Source of the DNA: JBOGXA01 sp050694175 | GTDB lineage: Bacteria; Actinomycetota; CADDZG01; WHSQ01 | Reading direction: 5' to 3' | DNA: 64,000 nt | NCBI GenBank assembly: GCA_050694175.1 | Contig: JBOGXA010000015.1 | Coordinates: forward strand, 31,613-95,612 | Part shown: piece by piece, positions 7,164-15,404 of the stretch | Position numbering within the stretch: the stretch's first letter is position 1 | Layout: every line of letters starts with the position of its first letter | Translations under genes and position numbers: made by a program | The notes under the pieces: model-generated | What the model was told of the DNA's origin: nothing | The model's input: only the letters and a program-made list of their open reading frames with translations | The model's database searches: none

Positions 7164-8527
7164 TGCTCGACACCTCCCGGAAGGATCGCCTCCAGCTTGG
7201 TACCGCGCCCCGGTGCTGTGTCAAATACGATACTGCCCCCGACGCGGGCGGCTCGTTCCTTCATCAGTCTCATACCCACGTGATCGCTTCCTACCTCCTG
7301 TTGGGGGTCAAATCCAGGCCCTTCGTCTTCAACGACAAGATGAATCATGCCGTTCTGATTTCCAATTGTGACAGTGATGGGCCCCCCGTGCGCGTGTTTC
7401 AGAGCGTTCGTGAGGCCCTCTTGCAGGATTTGGAACCCAGCAAGGGCGACGGGGATGGGAGGTTCCACGCCAACTTCACCGTGCGTGCGGATCTCTGTTC
7501 CCCACAAAGTGGACATCTGCTCGGCGAAATGGCGGACGGTCTCAACTAGGCCCCCCGCCTCCACAGTTGACCTCCGCAGATCGACAAGAGAGCCGCGCAA
7601 TGCCTTCATCGCGTCCTCGATCGCCTCACGAGATGTGGTGATCGCGTCATTTGCCTTGGTCACTTCACCGGCGACGAGCCATTCGTTCGAGTTCCCGAGC
7701 CCATAGGCCGCGGCCGCGAGCATTTGAAGGCTGGTGTCGTGGATTTCCTCGGCGATGCGGTGCCGTTCCTGCTCTCGATCTTGGAACATGCGCTCGCTGG
7801 CTTCGAGCAAGGATTTTTGTTGTTCACGGACGCGTTCCGAGAGCTCCTGTTGAGCCCGGGCCCCGAGGATGCTGAGCCTCGCAAAGACCAGCGGGATCAA
7901 GAACGCTGCCACAGCCCACGCCCCGCCCCTGTCCAAAAGCAAGTACACCGCAGCGGTCGCGGCTCCAAGCCCCGAAAGCAGGACGTATGAGACGAAAAAT
8001 CCACCAATGGGATCGGGCAGAAGGCTTCTCAACGCCCTACGTACGGGGACTCGCTCCCCAGTGGCAACGGCCATGGAAACGAGGCCAAGGTTCGAAACCA
8101 TCTGAGCCGCGGAGCCGATCACAATGAAAACCGCTCCCGTGGGAAACGAGAAGCTCCCACCGCTGTGGAGATGAATCAGGACCGATGAAAGTCCTGCGGA
8201 AAGCATCAACTGAGCCCGATTGAACAGGCCCCTGTGAAGGGGTATCTTGCCGCGAAACTCCCTTACGTCGACGGCCGACACTCCAGCGATCGCCATTGCG
8301 ATCCAAGGTTCGAAGATGATTGCGACCGCAAGATGAAGCGGGAAGCTCAGCGTCACCTCGGATCCGAAACCCAGGGAGACGGGGAGCATCTCGACGGCTG
8401 CAATCAGCAGGATCCAGAACAGCAGAGTGGAGGCCGGCGGTACGTCGGTCACCGAAAAGGAGAGCCAGAACATCAGCCCCGTGGTGATCAGGGCGACGAG
8501 CCACGAATACGACTTGTTGCTGACCAT
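7160..8527 (-). CDS. Membrane sensor histidine kinase (HisKA_3 type)
   Basis: The first 220 residues hold about seven hydrophobic segments with few loops, including a conserved-looking REFRGKIPLHRGLFNRAQLML stretch. A short coiled coil follows (225-250), then the HisKA_3 dimerisation domain with the phospho-site His263 in RIAEEIHDTSLQML. An HATPase_c domain comes last, with N-box EGLTNALKHAH and G-box VEDEGPGFDP. The sensing part lies inside the membrane rather than in an extracellular loop, which suits a small hydrophobic or peptide ligand. Translation is coupled to the response regulator. The start ATG at 8527 has AAGAGGC upstream. It lies 60 bases downstream of the terminator of the 25-residue peptide gene. 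Confidence 0.9.
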   Translation of the reverse strand: MVSNKSYSWLVALITTGLMFWLSFSVTDVPPASTLLFWILLIAAVEMLPVSLGFGSEVTLSFPLHLAVAIIFEPWIAMAIAGVSAVDVREFRGKIPLHRGLFNRAQLMLSAGLSSVLIHLHSGGSFSFPTGAVFIVIGSAAQMVSNLGLVSMAVATGERVPVRRALRSLLPDPIGGFFVSYVLLSGLGAATAAVYLLLDRGGAWAVAAFLIPLVFARLSILGARAQQELSERVREQQKSLLEASERMFQDREQERHRIAEEIHDTSLQMLAAAAYGLGNSNEWLVAGEVTKANDAITTSREAIEDAMKALRGSLVDLRRSTVEAGGLVETVRHFAEQMSTLWGTEIRTHGEVGVEPPIPVALAGFQILQEGLTNALKHAHGGPITVTIGNQNGMIHLVVEDEGPGFDPQQEVGSDHVGMRLMKERAARVGGSIVFDTAPGRGTKLEAILPGGVEQ

Positions 8528-8587
8528 GCCTCTTACATCGTACGAACCTCGGGGGAGCGCATGTCGACTAATCTCGGTGGGCGCGAA

Positions 8588-8614
8588 AAGGGGGCTCTTT
8601 TCTAGAGCCCCCTT
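8588..8614. terminator. Strong terminator behind the small peptide gene
   Basis: AAGGGGGCTC and GAGCCCCCTT form a 10-bp perfect stem with a 7-nt loop. On the minus strand it ends in TTTT, ten bases after the stop of the 25-residue peptide. It would give the peptide its own short transcript, with read-through into the kinase. Confidence 0.85.
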
Positions 8615-8623
8615 CTTTGTGGC

Positions 8624-8701
8624 TTAGTACCTCCACCCGGCACCGGCAACCTGGAAGATAGCAACCAAGGCGCTGGCTAGAGCGATTAAGCGAGCCTTCA
8701 C
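8624..8701 (-). CDS. 25-residue hydrophobic peptide, candidate signal or small membrane peptide
   Basis: A GTG at 8701 preceded by AAAGGAGGT (8706-8714), five bases after its core, opens 25 codons ending in TAA. The peptide starts MKAR, continues with a hydrophobic core of Leu, Ile, Ala and Val (residues 5-19), and ends GAGWRY. This layout (two basic residues, helix, small aromatic C-terminus) resembles exported signal peptides or single-span micropeptides. There is no Cys. A strong terminator follows at once, and a long leader precedes it. The sensor kinase pair lies directly downstream on the same strand, so it could be the ligand or a regulator of that kinase. I do not know its family. Confidence 0.6.
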   Translation of the reverse strand: MKARLIALASALVAIFQVAGAGWRY

Positions 8702-9088
8702 GCGGACCTCCTTTGATTTCTAGAAGAGGTGTCTCTAACAAGACCGGCCTTACGGCCGCCGCTCCGCTTCGAAGAGTTACTTCGTGTCCTCAGCCCTTCC
8801 TAGGTCTCCGCTGCACCCCGAGCGGGTAATCGATTAGACCCGTTCGAGTGATTGTGGCCTCACTGTAGCGCCTGTTAAGTATGCATGGCAATGCCCGCGA
8901 CTACCTTTTGGGACACTTTTGTCCCCAAGGTGGTGAAAGGCCAGTACCTTCCAGGGGGATATACGGTGTTTTGGAGTAAATTCGAAGCGTGGGCGACCGA
9001 GCACCCTTCGTCGTCAAGACCAACGGGATCGGTGCTTGACCTGCCGCATAGCGTAGACGCAGGCGAGTCGGGGTAAGGCCGGAGTTAA
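8702..9088. other. Divergent control region with a structured leader for the peptide gene
   Basis: No convincing protein gene lies in these 387 bases. On the minus strand about 120 bases before the peptide can fold locally: CGGCC-GTAA-GGCCG is a GNRA-type tetraloop hairpin (about 8744-8758), and AGACC near 8789 can pair with GGTCT near 8735-8740. I could not match it to the c-di-GMP-I, c-di-AMP or cobalamin riboswitch consensus. The promoters of both the peptide gene and the 9089 gene must lie here. Confidence 0.45.
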
Positions 9089-9778
9089 ATGCAAGAACGC
9101 CGCAGTTACCCTAAGAGCGTTCCGGTTCACGACGGCGATCCCGCCGTCCGACTCCGCAATCTCGAGGCCGACATTTCAAGGGTCGCCGGCGTCAGCAGCG
9201 CTCGGGTCGTGGGTGACGATGTCCCGCGCGAGATCCATGTCGTTGCGACGGTGGAGCGCCCGCCCAAACAGGTCGTGCGCGACGTCCAGTCCCTGGCCGC
9301 GGCGCGCTTCGGCATCTCGATCGATCACCGCATCGTCTCGGTTGTTCAGATGGATAAGGATGAACCCCTCCCGGAGATCGTGGAAGAGGAGGACGATTCA
9401 GGCCGCCTGGTCATCGACCGTGTCGTGTTGGCCAGCAAGGGCCGGTCGGGATGGGTGCGCGTCGGGCTACGGTGGCCGGATGGCGAAGTGACGGAAGGCG
9501 CTGGAGTGGCGGGAGCGACTCGTGAGTCGCGTGCGCGCGGAGCCTCCTTGGCCGTACAGCAGGCACTGGAGCCGGTGATGACCACCAACGATGTCTCCCT
9601 CGACGTCGATCAGGTCCTGATCAATCAGCTCGGAGTGGCGGACTCCGTCACGGTGAAGCTCATGTGGCACGAGGGCCGGCGCTCGACCGCGCTGGTCGGC
9701 TCGGCGCTAATCGATGACGACGTGGCCTCCGCAACCGTCCGCGCCTTCCTGCAGGCCATCAATCGCAAGATTCACTGA
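9089..9778 (+). CDS. Conserved protein of unknown function, divergent from the peptide and kinase genes
   Basis: The 229-residue soluble protein has two parts. Residues about 15-90 read as an alpha-beta domain (RLRNLEADISRVAGVSSARVV, then REIHVVATVERPPKQVVRDVQSLAAARFGISID). Residues 105-229 hold two beta-beta-beta-alpha halves, ending LVGSALIDDDVASATVRAFLQAINRKI. There is no signal peptide, membrane span or catalytic motif. The first part looks like a small-ligand or dimerisation domain. I recall similar proteins beside membrane signalling genes in other Gram-positives but cannot name a family. The start ATG at 9089 has a weak GGAG upstream. Its place opposite the peptide/kinase unit suggests a shared regulon. 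Confidence 0.7.
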   Translation: MQERRSYPKSVPVHDGDPAVRLRNLEADISRVAGVSSARVVGDDVPREIHVVATVERPPKQVVRDVQSLAAARFGISIDHRIVSVVQMDKDEPLPEIVEEEDDSGRLVIDRVVLASKGRSGWVRVGLRWPDGEVTEGAGVAGATRESRARGASLAVQQALEPVMTTNDVSLDVDQVLINQLGVADSVTVKLMWHEGRRSTALVGSALIDDDVASATVRAFLQAINRKIH

Positions 9779-9945
9779 CGCCTCTGTTTCGGGCGTCGCT
9801 GACTGTTCACATAGCGCGCTCTGGCGACCTCCAGCGAACAGTCATCACATGCGGGCCGAAGTGTGGCGCGCGCCACTTGCGGGGTTCGCCGGCCTCGGTT
9901 ATGAGAAGATCGGAACGCTGCTGAGGAGGGGGAAAGAGGGGCGGG

Positions 9946-10599
9946 ATGCGCCACGCAGACCACGCGCCTGCTCGATCTGAGAGCGATTCCGCGCGCCCCT
10001 CGGAGCCGGCCGAACGGCCGCCTTCGGATTCAGGTTCCAGGCCCTCGCCGGTGGTCGGCTTCTTCGTTGCCCTGCTCATTGCCCTTGTCGGTTGGGGCCT
10101 GTTCTGGTTGACGACGCGTGACGAGCCAAGGGCGGAGCCAGACCCGAGCACCGGAGGTGAACCCGGCGACGGAATCCGCCTAACGGACGAAGAAGCGATT
10201 GCGCGAATAGAGAACCTGACTGCCATGACAATAGACGCCATACGCAACAGAGATAGCTCATTGATTTCCAGGGCGTTCGTCACGGGAAGTTCTCTGGCAA
10301 GGGACATCAAACTCAGTATTCGGCGGCTCAAGCAGGACGGCGTTGTCGAGCAATCTCGCGTAAGAACACTGTCCTGGGAAGTTGTATCAAACACCGCCTC
10401 CGAGATACGCGTGAGACAAACGCGAATCACCAGATTTTGTTTCATGTCTGAAGGCGGTAAGGACGTCAGCCAGGGGCCAGCCGCGGTCAGGGAGGTAGGT
10501 GTGTGGATCATGAACTGGCAGAGTGACGAGTGGTTGATCGACGGCAATGTCGGCGAGAGCGAAAGGGTTGTTGACGAGAGTGCCGCCCGTTGCCCCTAG
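9946..10599 (+). CDS. Single-span membrane protein of unknown function
   Basis: The 217-residue product begins with a Pro/Ser-rich cytoplasmic stretch (1-35), has one membrane helix (about 36-56, VVGFFVALLIALVGWGLFW), then an outside domain of about 150 residues. That domain (LTDEEAIARIENLTAMTIDAIRNRD ... WIMNWQSDEWLIDGN) resembles the NTF2/Mce-associated-like fold in secondary structure pattern only. Base composition is less GC-rich than the neighbours in 10,190-10,450. The next gene overlaps its end, so the two are likely co-expressed. Confidence 0.65.
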   Translation: MRHADHAPARSESDSARPSEPAERPPSDSGSRPSPVVGFFVALLIALVGWGLFWLTTRDEPRAEPDPSTGGEPGDGIRLTDEEAIARIENLTAMTIDAIRNRDSSLISRAFVTGSSLARDIKLSIRRLKQDGVVEQSRVRTLSWEVVSNTASEIRVRQTRITRFCFMSEGGKDVSQGPAAVREVGVWIMNWQSDEWLIDGNVGESERVVDESAARCP

Positions 10600-11464
10600 G
10601 CTGACTCCTAGACTCCCAATCCTGCTTGCAGTCCTCTTGATTGAGTTGGCGGCATCGCAGTCGGTGTCCGCTGACGACCGATTTCGTGGTGTCGGCGATC
10701 TCATCGAGGCCCCTGGGGGGAACGATGGTTTGCTTGCCGAAGCTGGGACCTACGGCTCGGGTAGGGCTCAGTCTGATGCCCAGACTGCACAAGTACCCGC
10801 CTCTTTTGCTTCTTCCACCGTACCTGACATTGCAGATCTACCCGTTGATGCTCCGGATGTTGAAACCTTCGCTTCACTTCTCGATGGGAGCATCTGCTCT
10901 CAGATTCTCGACAATCGCATCAGTGATTACCGGCCCTACGATTTCGCTCCCGTCGATTCGGTATGTCGGCAGACCGACGACCCCAACCGCCGTCGACGAC
11001 GCGGCCCTGATCTCGCGGCTCTCGTTGCCGCCGCGTTCGATCGCGCCGTCTCGCTCGCCCCCGCTCCCGAACTCGACATGGCTCCGCGTCGCATCGGCCT
11101 TACCGGGCTCCCGACCTACGTCTGGGACGATGATCCACCACCACCGGTCATCGCCACCGCCTCCGCGGGCGGGATAACAGTCACCGCCGAAGCCCGCGTC
11201 ACCCATTACCGCTGGGACTTCGGCGACGACGTCGACCTATCAACCAACTCTGGCCGTCCGTGGACGGGGACCCGCCCCGGCACCATCGAACACATCTATG
11301 AGACCAAGGGCTTCTACGACGTCTCCGCGGAAGCGATCTGGGCGGCCCGCTGGCGGATCGGGGGCGGAGCGTGGCAGAGCCTCGGCTACTTCTCGACCTC
11401 AGACTCCCGCCGCTATCCGGTGCAGGAGGTGGTATCGCGCCTCGTGCCCATGTCCAATTCCTGA
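10547..11464 (+). CDS. Secreted PKD-domain protein of unknown function
   Basis: Up to 305 residues. An N-terminal signal peptide (RLPILLAVLLIELAAS then SVSA) predicts export. The middle is acidic and low in conservation with two Cys (CSQI, CRQT). The C-terminal 100 residues form a PKD-like beta-sandwich: THYRWDFGDDVDL, then IEHIYETKGFYDVSAEAIW. PKD domains usually mediate protein or glycan contacts outside the cell. The ATG at 10547 is the longest start. The GTG at 10580 gives a cleaner signal peptide and only a 20-base overlap with the upstream gene, so it may be the true one. Together with 9946-10599 it looks like an envelope-associated pair. Confidence 0.65.
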   Translation: MSARAKGLLTRVPPVAPRLTPRLPILLAVLLIELAASQSVSADDRFRGVGDLIEAPGGNDGLLAEAGTYGSGRAQSDAQTAQVPASFASSTVPDIADLPVDAPDVETFASLLDGSICSQILDNRISDYRPYDFAPVDSVCRQTDDPNRRRRRGPDLAALVAAAFDRAVSLAPAPELDMAPRRIGLTGLPTYVWDDDPPPPVIATASAGGITVTAEARVTHYRWDFGDDVDLSTNSGRPWTGTRPGTIEHIYETKGFYDVSAEAIWAARWRIGGGAWQSLGYFSTSDSRRYPVQEVVSRLVPMSNS

Positions 11465-11615
11465 GCTGCGCCCGCGCGCCCGGCATCGAGGCTTGGGGAA
11501 AAAAGCCCGCCGGCCGGAGGTTTTACCCCAAACATCGCTGACCTTGTGGCGAGATGTTGGCGCATTGGCGACATCCAGACACACTCCTCAAACCGACCCG
11601 TGCGACCGCAGCTCC

Positions 11616-12164
11616 CTATTCGGTCACCACACTGTGTCGTCCCCGCCTCTGAGTCATGCGCGCGTAGACGAGATACGCAATCCCCGAGGCCAGCAGTATG
11701 TCTCCAACGCTCAGTACCTCTCGGAGAACGGCTATGGGAAGGACGTCCCCAAGCCACGGCAAGACGGTGTCGGAGTCGAGTCGTTCGTGCTTCAACCCCG
11801 CCTGCTCTAGCGAACGACCAATCCCCGCCGACCTGGAGGCATCCTCGTCCACCGGCATTGCACCGTTGAGCCCGATGACGAGCACGTTTAGAACTAGCCC
11901 GGTCCCCGCGAGCGCGACGCCGGGCAAGCGGAAGTTCGTGACCAGAAACGCCGCTACCAGACCATTGGAGACCAGGAGCACTGTCAGTTCCCAGCCGTCC
12001 GTCAGCCACGTCGGTGACCAGATCTGCGCGCCGATCTGAATCCCGAAGCCGAGCCACAACAGCCACAGAAACTTGAAGCGCGTGCTCGCCAGGCGTTCAA
12101 TGGAGCCACGCCGCAGCAGACCGGCGACGACCGCCACCGCCGTGAGCGCGGCCGTCGTCAGCAT
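11616..12164 (-). CDS. DUF5317 family membrane protein
   Basis: About 182 residues with four to five membrane helices. The opening (MLTTAALTAVAVVAGLL, then RRGSIERLASTRFKFLWLL) and the core NFRLPGVALAGTGLVLNVLVIGLNGAMPV are the features of DUF5317, a family of unknown function. The segment after GAMPVD, about 45 residues, is soluble. I chose the ATG at 12164, where the family homology begins, over 12197. The C-terminal tail is basic (TQRRGRH). It is separated by 55 bases from the upstream TIGR01777 gene on the same strand. Confidence 0.75.
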   Translation of the reverse strand: MLTTAALTAVAVVAGLLRRGSIERLASTRFKFLWLLWLGFGIQIGAQIWSPTWLTDGWELTVLLVSNGLVAAFLVTNFRLPGVALAGTGLVLNVLVIGLNGAMPVDEDASRSAGIGRSLEQAGLKHERLDSDTVLPWLGDVLPIAVLREVLSVGDILLASGIAYLVYARMTQRRGRHSVVTE

Positions 12165-12219
12165 GACGCTCTGCGAGTCCGAGCCATGCCCGAACAATAC
12201 GTCCCGAGTGCTCGAAGGA

Positions 12220-13116
12220 TCAGTGCGAGACGGCCCAGCGAAGCGCGGACTCTATCTCCGGATGTTCGAACTCAAACCCTGACTCGAACAGCCGCGTCGG
12301 AACCATGCGTTGTGACGCGAGCAGGAACTCCGAGGCCATGTCGGGCCCAAGCATGATCTTCATCGCGATCTCCGGCGCCGGGATGACACTCGGACGCCTA
12401 AGCACGTGCCCGAGCGCCCGCGCGAACTCGGCTTGACGAACCGCATCTGGCGCGCACAGGTTGAACGGCCCGGCGAGCTCATCGTTTTCGAGGAGATGCA
12501 GCATGGCGCGGACCTCGTCGCGCAATGAGATCCACGGCAGATATTGGCGGCCCGAGCCCAACGGGCCGCCCACCCCGAGTCGGAACGGGATCAATAGTTT
12601 TTGCAGCGCCCCGCCCTCTTTGCTCAGCACGATCCCACTGCGCGTGCGCGCAACACGAACGCCCGCCCTCGAGGCCGGCTCCGTCGCGTCCTCCCACTGT
12701 CTGCAGACCTCCGCCAGAAAGCCGGTGCCCGGCGAACTCGACTCGGGCAGGGACTCGTCCCCTCGGTCTCCGTAATAGCCCGCGGCCGACGCGCTCACGA
12801 TCACGCGCGGTGGAGTACTCATGCCCGCCAACGTCTCGCTCAACAGATATGTGCCGCGCACCCGGCTATCGAGGATGCGCGCTTTGTGAGCAGCGTTCCA
12901 CCGACGGCTTCCGATCCCGATGCCGGCCAGATGCACGACCCCATCGGTTCCCTCGAGGCCCTCCTTGTCGATCGTTCCCGCCTGCGGGTCCCACAGCACA
13001 CGGCCGGCCCCAGGCTCGGACCTAACGAGGCGGCGGACTCCATGATCCCTCGCCCTCAACTCGGCCATGAGGGCGGACCCGATGAAGCCGCTCGAGCCGG
13101 TAACGAGCACTTCCAT
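12220..13116 (-). CDS. TIGR01777 family NAD-dependent epimerase (SulA/YfcH-like)
   Basis: The 298 residues match the usual length. The Rossmann motif is VTGSSGFIGSAL at the N-terminus, followed by DGVVHLAGIGIGSRRWNAAHKARI, a hallmark of the family. SASAAGYYGDRGDE holds the YxxxG-type active region, and PWISLRDEVRAMLHLLEN is typical of the C-terminal half, with a DUF1731-like end (VPTRLFESGFEFEHPEIESALRW). The physiological substrate is not known. The ATG at 13116 begins right at the Rossmann strand; the longer frame to 13341 adds unrelated sequence. Confidence 0.9.
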   Translation of the reverse strand: MEVLVTGSSGFIGSALMAELRARDHGVRRLVRSEPGAGRVLWDPQAGTIDKEGLEGTDGVVHLAGIGIGSRRWNAAHKARILDSRVRGTYLLSETLAGMSTPPRVIVSASAAGYYGDRGDESLPESSSPGTGFLAEVCRQWEDATEPASRAGVRVARTRSGIVLSKEGGALQKLLIPFRLGVGGPLGSGRQYLPWISLRDEVRAMLHLLENDELAGPFNLCAPDAVRQAEFARALGHVLRRPSVIPAPEIAMKIMLGPDMASEFLLASQRMVPTRLFESGFEFEHPEIESALRWAVSH

Positions 13117-13246
13117 GGTCGTAGTATGCGGCGCCGTGAAGTGATCCTCTCGAGGATCGCGTGAATTGTCGCAGTCGACGGGCCGAAGGCACGCTGACGT
13201 TGAAGCAAGGCCTCCGCCTGGAGGCCGCAGCGGAAAGACAGAGAAA

Positions 13247-14155
13247 GTGGAGAAGGTTCTTTTCATCTCGAACGCATATGCAGGGTCGGTGTCCGCGCCT
13301 ACGAAAGAGGTCATCGTCAAAGCTCTACAGGCCGACTTCAAATTGGAAGTGGTCGAAACGACCGCTCGCGACCATGCGAGCGAGCTGGCGCGCGATGCCG
13401 TCGATCGCGCGTTTCATGCAGTACTGGTTTTCGGCGGGGACGGGACGATCAATGAGGCAGCGCAGGCGCTGGTCGGCTCCGACGTTGCGCTGGGAATTCT
13501 TCCCGGAGGAAGCACAAACGTAATGGCCCGTTCACTCGGAATACCGCGCGATCCCGTGGAGGCCACTGCGTTCGGGGCCGAGCGGTTGCGCTCCGGCACC
13601 ACACGCCGGATACACGTCGGCCGGTTGGGCCATCGCTACTTCTTGTTCTCCGCCGGCATGGGACTCGACGCGGAGGTGGTCAAGCGGATCGAGATGGACC
13701 CTGTTGCCAAACGAGAGCGTGGCGAGTGGTCTTTCCTTACTAATGCCCTCAAAGCCGCGTTCACACAGTATCGAGGCATGGACCCCTCGGTCACGCTCAC
13801 GGTGGAGGGGGTCGAGCCGGCGAGAGTTGTGCTGGCCGTCTGCTGCAACGGCCGGCCCTTCACGTATTTCAAGCGGTTTCAGGTCGATGCTCTCCCGCAC
13901 GTGCGGCTCGACGGAGGGCTCGATTTCCTGGGCTTGATGCGAATCCGTTCCATGACCATTCCTCACATCGCGTGGAGTTTGTTCGTCAGTCGCTCCCACC
14001 CGCGCTGGCGGTCGGCCGTCTATCACCACGACGTCACGACCGGGTCGATGATCGCCGACGGGCCAATGCCCGTTCAGGTCGACGGCGACTACATCGGTGA
14101 GCTCACCGAGGCGAGAATCGAGCTCGTACGCGACGCACTCAGCATCGCCGTCTAG
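13247..14155 (+). CDS. Diacylglycerol/lipid kinase family protein
   Basis: Domain DAGK_cat: the opening VLFISNAYAG, the nucleotide-binding FGGDGTINEAAQAL, and LGILPGGSTNVMARSLGIP are diagnostic. The C-terminal beta-sandwich runs to the end (VQVDGDYIGE). The enzyme phosphorylates a lipid, such as diacylglycerol or a sphingoid-like base, at the inner face of the membrane; its substrate cannot be read from sequence. I prefer the GTG at 13247, preceded by GGAAAG, which gives 302 residues. A TTG at 13166 would add a 27-residue low-complexity leader. The neighbours give no pathway clue. Confidence 0.88.
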   Translation: MEKVLFISNAYAGSVSAPTKEVIVKALQADFKLEVVETTARDHASELARDAVDRAFHAVLVFGGDGTINEAAQALVGSDVALGILPGGSTNVMARSLGIPRDPVEATAFGAERLRSGTTRRIHVGRLGHRYFLFSAGMGLDAEVVKRIEMDPVAKRERGEWSFLTNALKAAFTQYRGMDPSVTLTVEGVEPARVVLAVCCNGRPFTYFKRFQVDALPHVRLDGGLDFLGLMRIRSMTIPHIAWSLFVSRSHPRWRSAVYHHDVTTGSMIADGPMPVQVDGDYIGELTEARIELVRDALSIAV

Positions 14156-14277
14156 TGAGGCATGGGAATTCCGGGTCGACCCGAGGGATTGCTCCCGGTG
14201 GATATCGCTTAACCTGGAGGCGTAAGGAGCCGGCGCTCCGAGCGCTCCCGCTCTCCAACAAATCAGGAGTGATAACT

Positions 14278-15402
14278 ATGTCAATGCCCACTAGGGACCA
14301 GATTTCGGAGGTCCTGGGCGAGATCCAGGATCCCGAGCTGCACCGGGGTCTCAACGATCTGAACATGGTCCGCAATATCGCGATTGAGGGGCGGCGTGTT
14401 TCGACCCTGATCGCCCTGACTATCCCCGGGTGCCCACTCAAGTCTTACTTCACCGACGTCATTCCGGCAAAACTCAAGGAACGCTTCCCCGAGATCGAGC
14501 ACGTGAACGTCGAGCTGACTTCGATGACGGAGGAGGAGCGTCAGGCCCTTATCGGCGGAATCCGCCAGGACGCACCCGCGCCGTTTGCCCGCTCGGACTC
14601 GCCCACCCAGGTCATTGCCGTCGGCTCGGGAAAAGGAGGGGTCGGAAAATCGACGACGACGGTCAACCTGGCCGCATCGCTTGCCAAGCTCGGTCACACC
14701 GTGGGACTGCTCGATGCCGACGTGTGGGGATTCTCGGTCCCGCGGATGATTGGAATCCACGAACGACCAACGGTGGTCGAAGACATGATCATGCCGCCGG
14801 AGATGTTCGGTGTGAAAGTCGTGTCGATCGGCCTGTTTACGACCGAGGAGAACCCGGTTGTCTGGCGCGGGCCCATGCTCCACAAGGCGCTCCAGCAATT
14901 CCTGACGGACGTTCACTGGGACGAGCCCGACTATCTGCTTGTCGACCTTCCACCCGGCACGGGTGACGTCGCCATCTCGATGGCTCAGTTCCTTCCCGGC
15001 GCATCGATGGTGCTAGTCACGACCCCACAGGCGGTCGCCGAGAAGGTGGCACAGCGAGCCGGATTCATGGCCGAGAAGACGGGCCTCAAGCTCGTCGGCG
15101 TTGTCGAGAACATGTCCTACTTCCGCGGCGACGACGATGTTGTCTACCGGATCTTTGGCGAGGGTGGAGGGCAATCGTTGGCTCAACGGCTGGGTGTTCC
15201 GCTACTCGGTGAGATCCCGATCGATCCGGAGCTGAGGCGATTCGCCGACGTAGGTGCGCCGATAGTGCTTCAAGCCCCCGACAGCGAGGTGGCTCAAAGG
15301 CTCGACCAGACCGCCAAGGAACTCGTGAACCTCCTGCCGCCGAAGCCCAAGGCGTCGCGCCGCATCAACCTACCGATAGTCACGATGGCGCCCAACAACT
15401 GA
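14278..15402 (+). CDS. mrp: Mrp/NBP35-family Fe-S cluster carrier ATPase
   Basis: 374 residues. The N-terminal MIP18/DUF59 domain (about 1-95: VLGEIQDPELHRGLNDLNMV) precedes the P-loop ATPase with the deviant Walker A VGSGKGGVGKSTTTVNLA. Other Mrp features are LLDADVWGFSVPRM, DYLLVDLPPGTGDV and VVENMSYF. By family it carries or inserts iron-sulfur clusters. The CxxC pair usually found shortly after VENMS is absent here (the sequence reads FRGDDDVVYRIF), as in several actinobacterial Mrp proteins, so cluster binding may differ. CAGGAGT lies 8 bases before the ATG. deoC starts two bases after its stop. Confidence 0.9.
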   Translation: MSMPTRDQISEVLGEIQDPELHRGLNDLNMVRNIAIEGRRVSTLIALTIPGCPLKSYFTDVIPAKLKERFPEIEHVNVELTSMTEEERQALIGGIRQDAPAPFARSDSPTQVIAVGSGKGGVGKSTTTVNLAASLAKLGHTVGLLDADVWGFSVPRMIGIHERPTVVEDMIMPPEMFGVKVVSIGLFTTEENPVVWRGPMLHKALQQFLTDVHWDEPDYLLVDLPPGTGDVAISMAQFLPGASMVLVTTPQAVAEKVAQRAGFMAEKTGLKLVGVVENMSYFRGDDDVVYRIFGEGGGQSLAQRLGVPLLGEIPIDPELRRFADVGAPIVLQAPDSEVAQRLDQTAKELVNLLPPKPKASRRINLPIVTMAPNN

Positions 15403-15404
15403 CC

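Noticed and set aside
8885..9076. 63-codon plus-strand ORF before the 9089 gene
   Set aside because: It has no ribosome site and no protein-like pattern, and it sits in the divergent control region.
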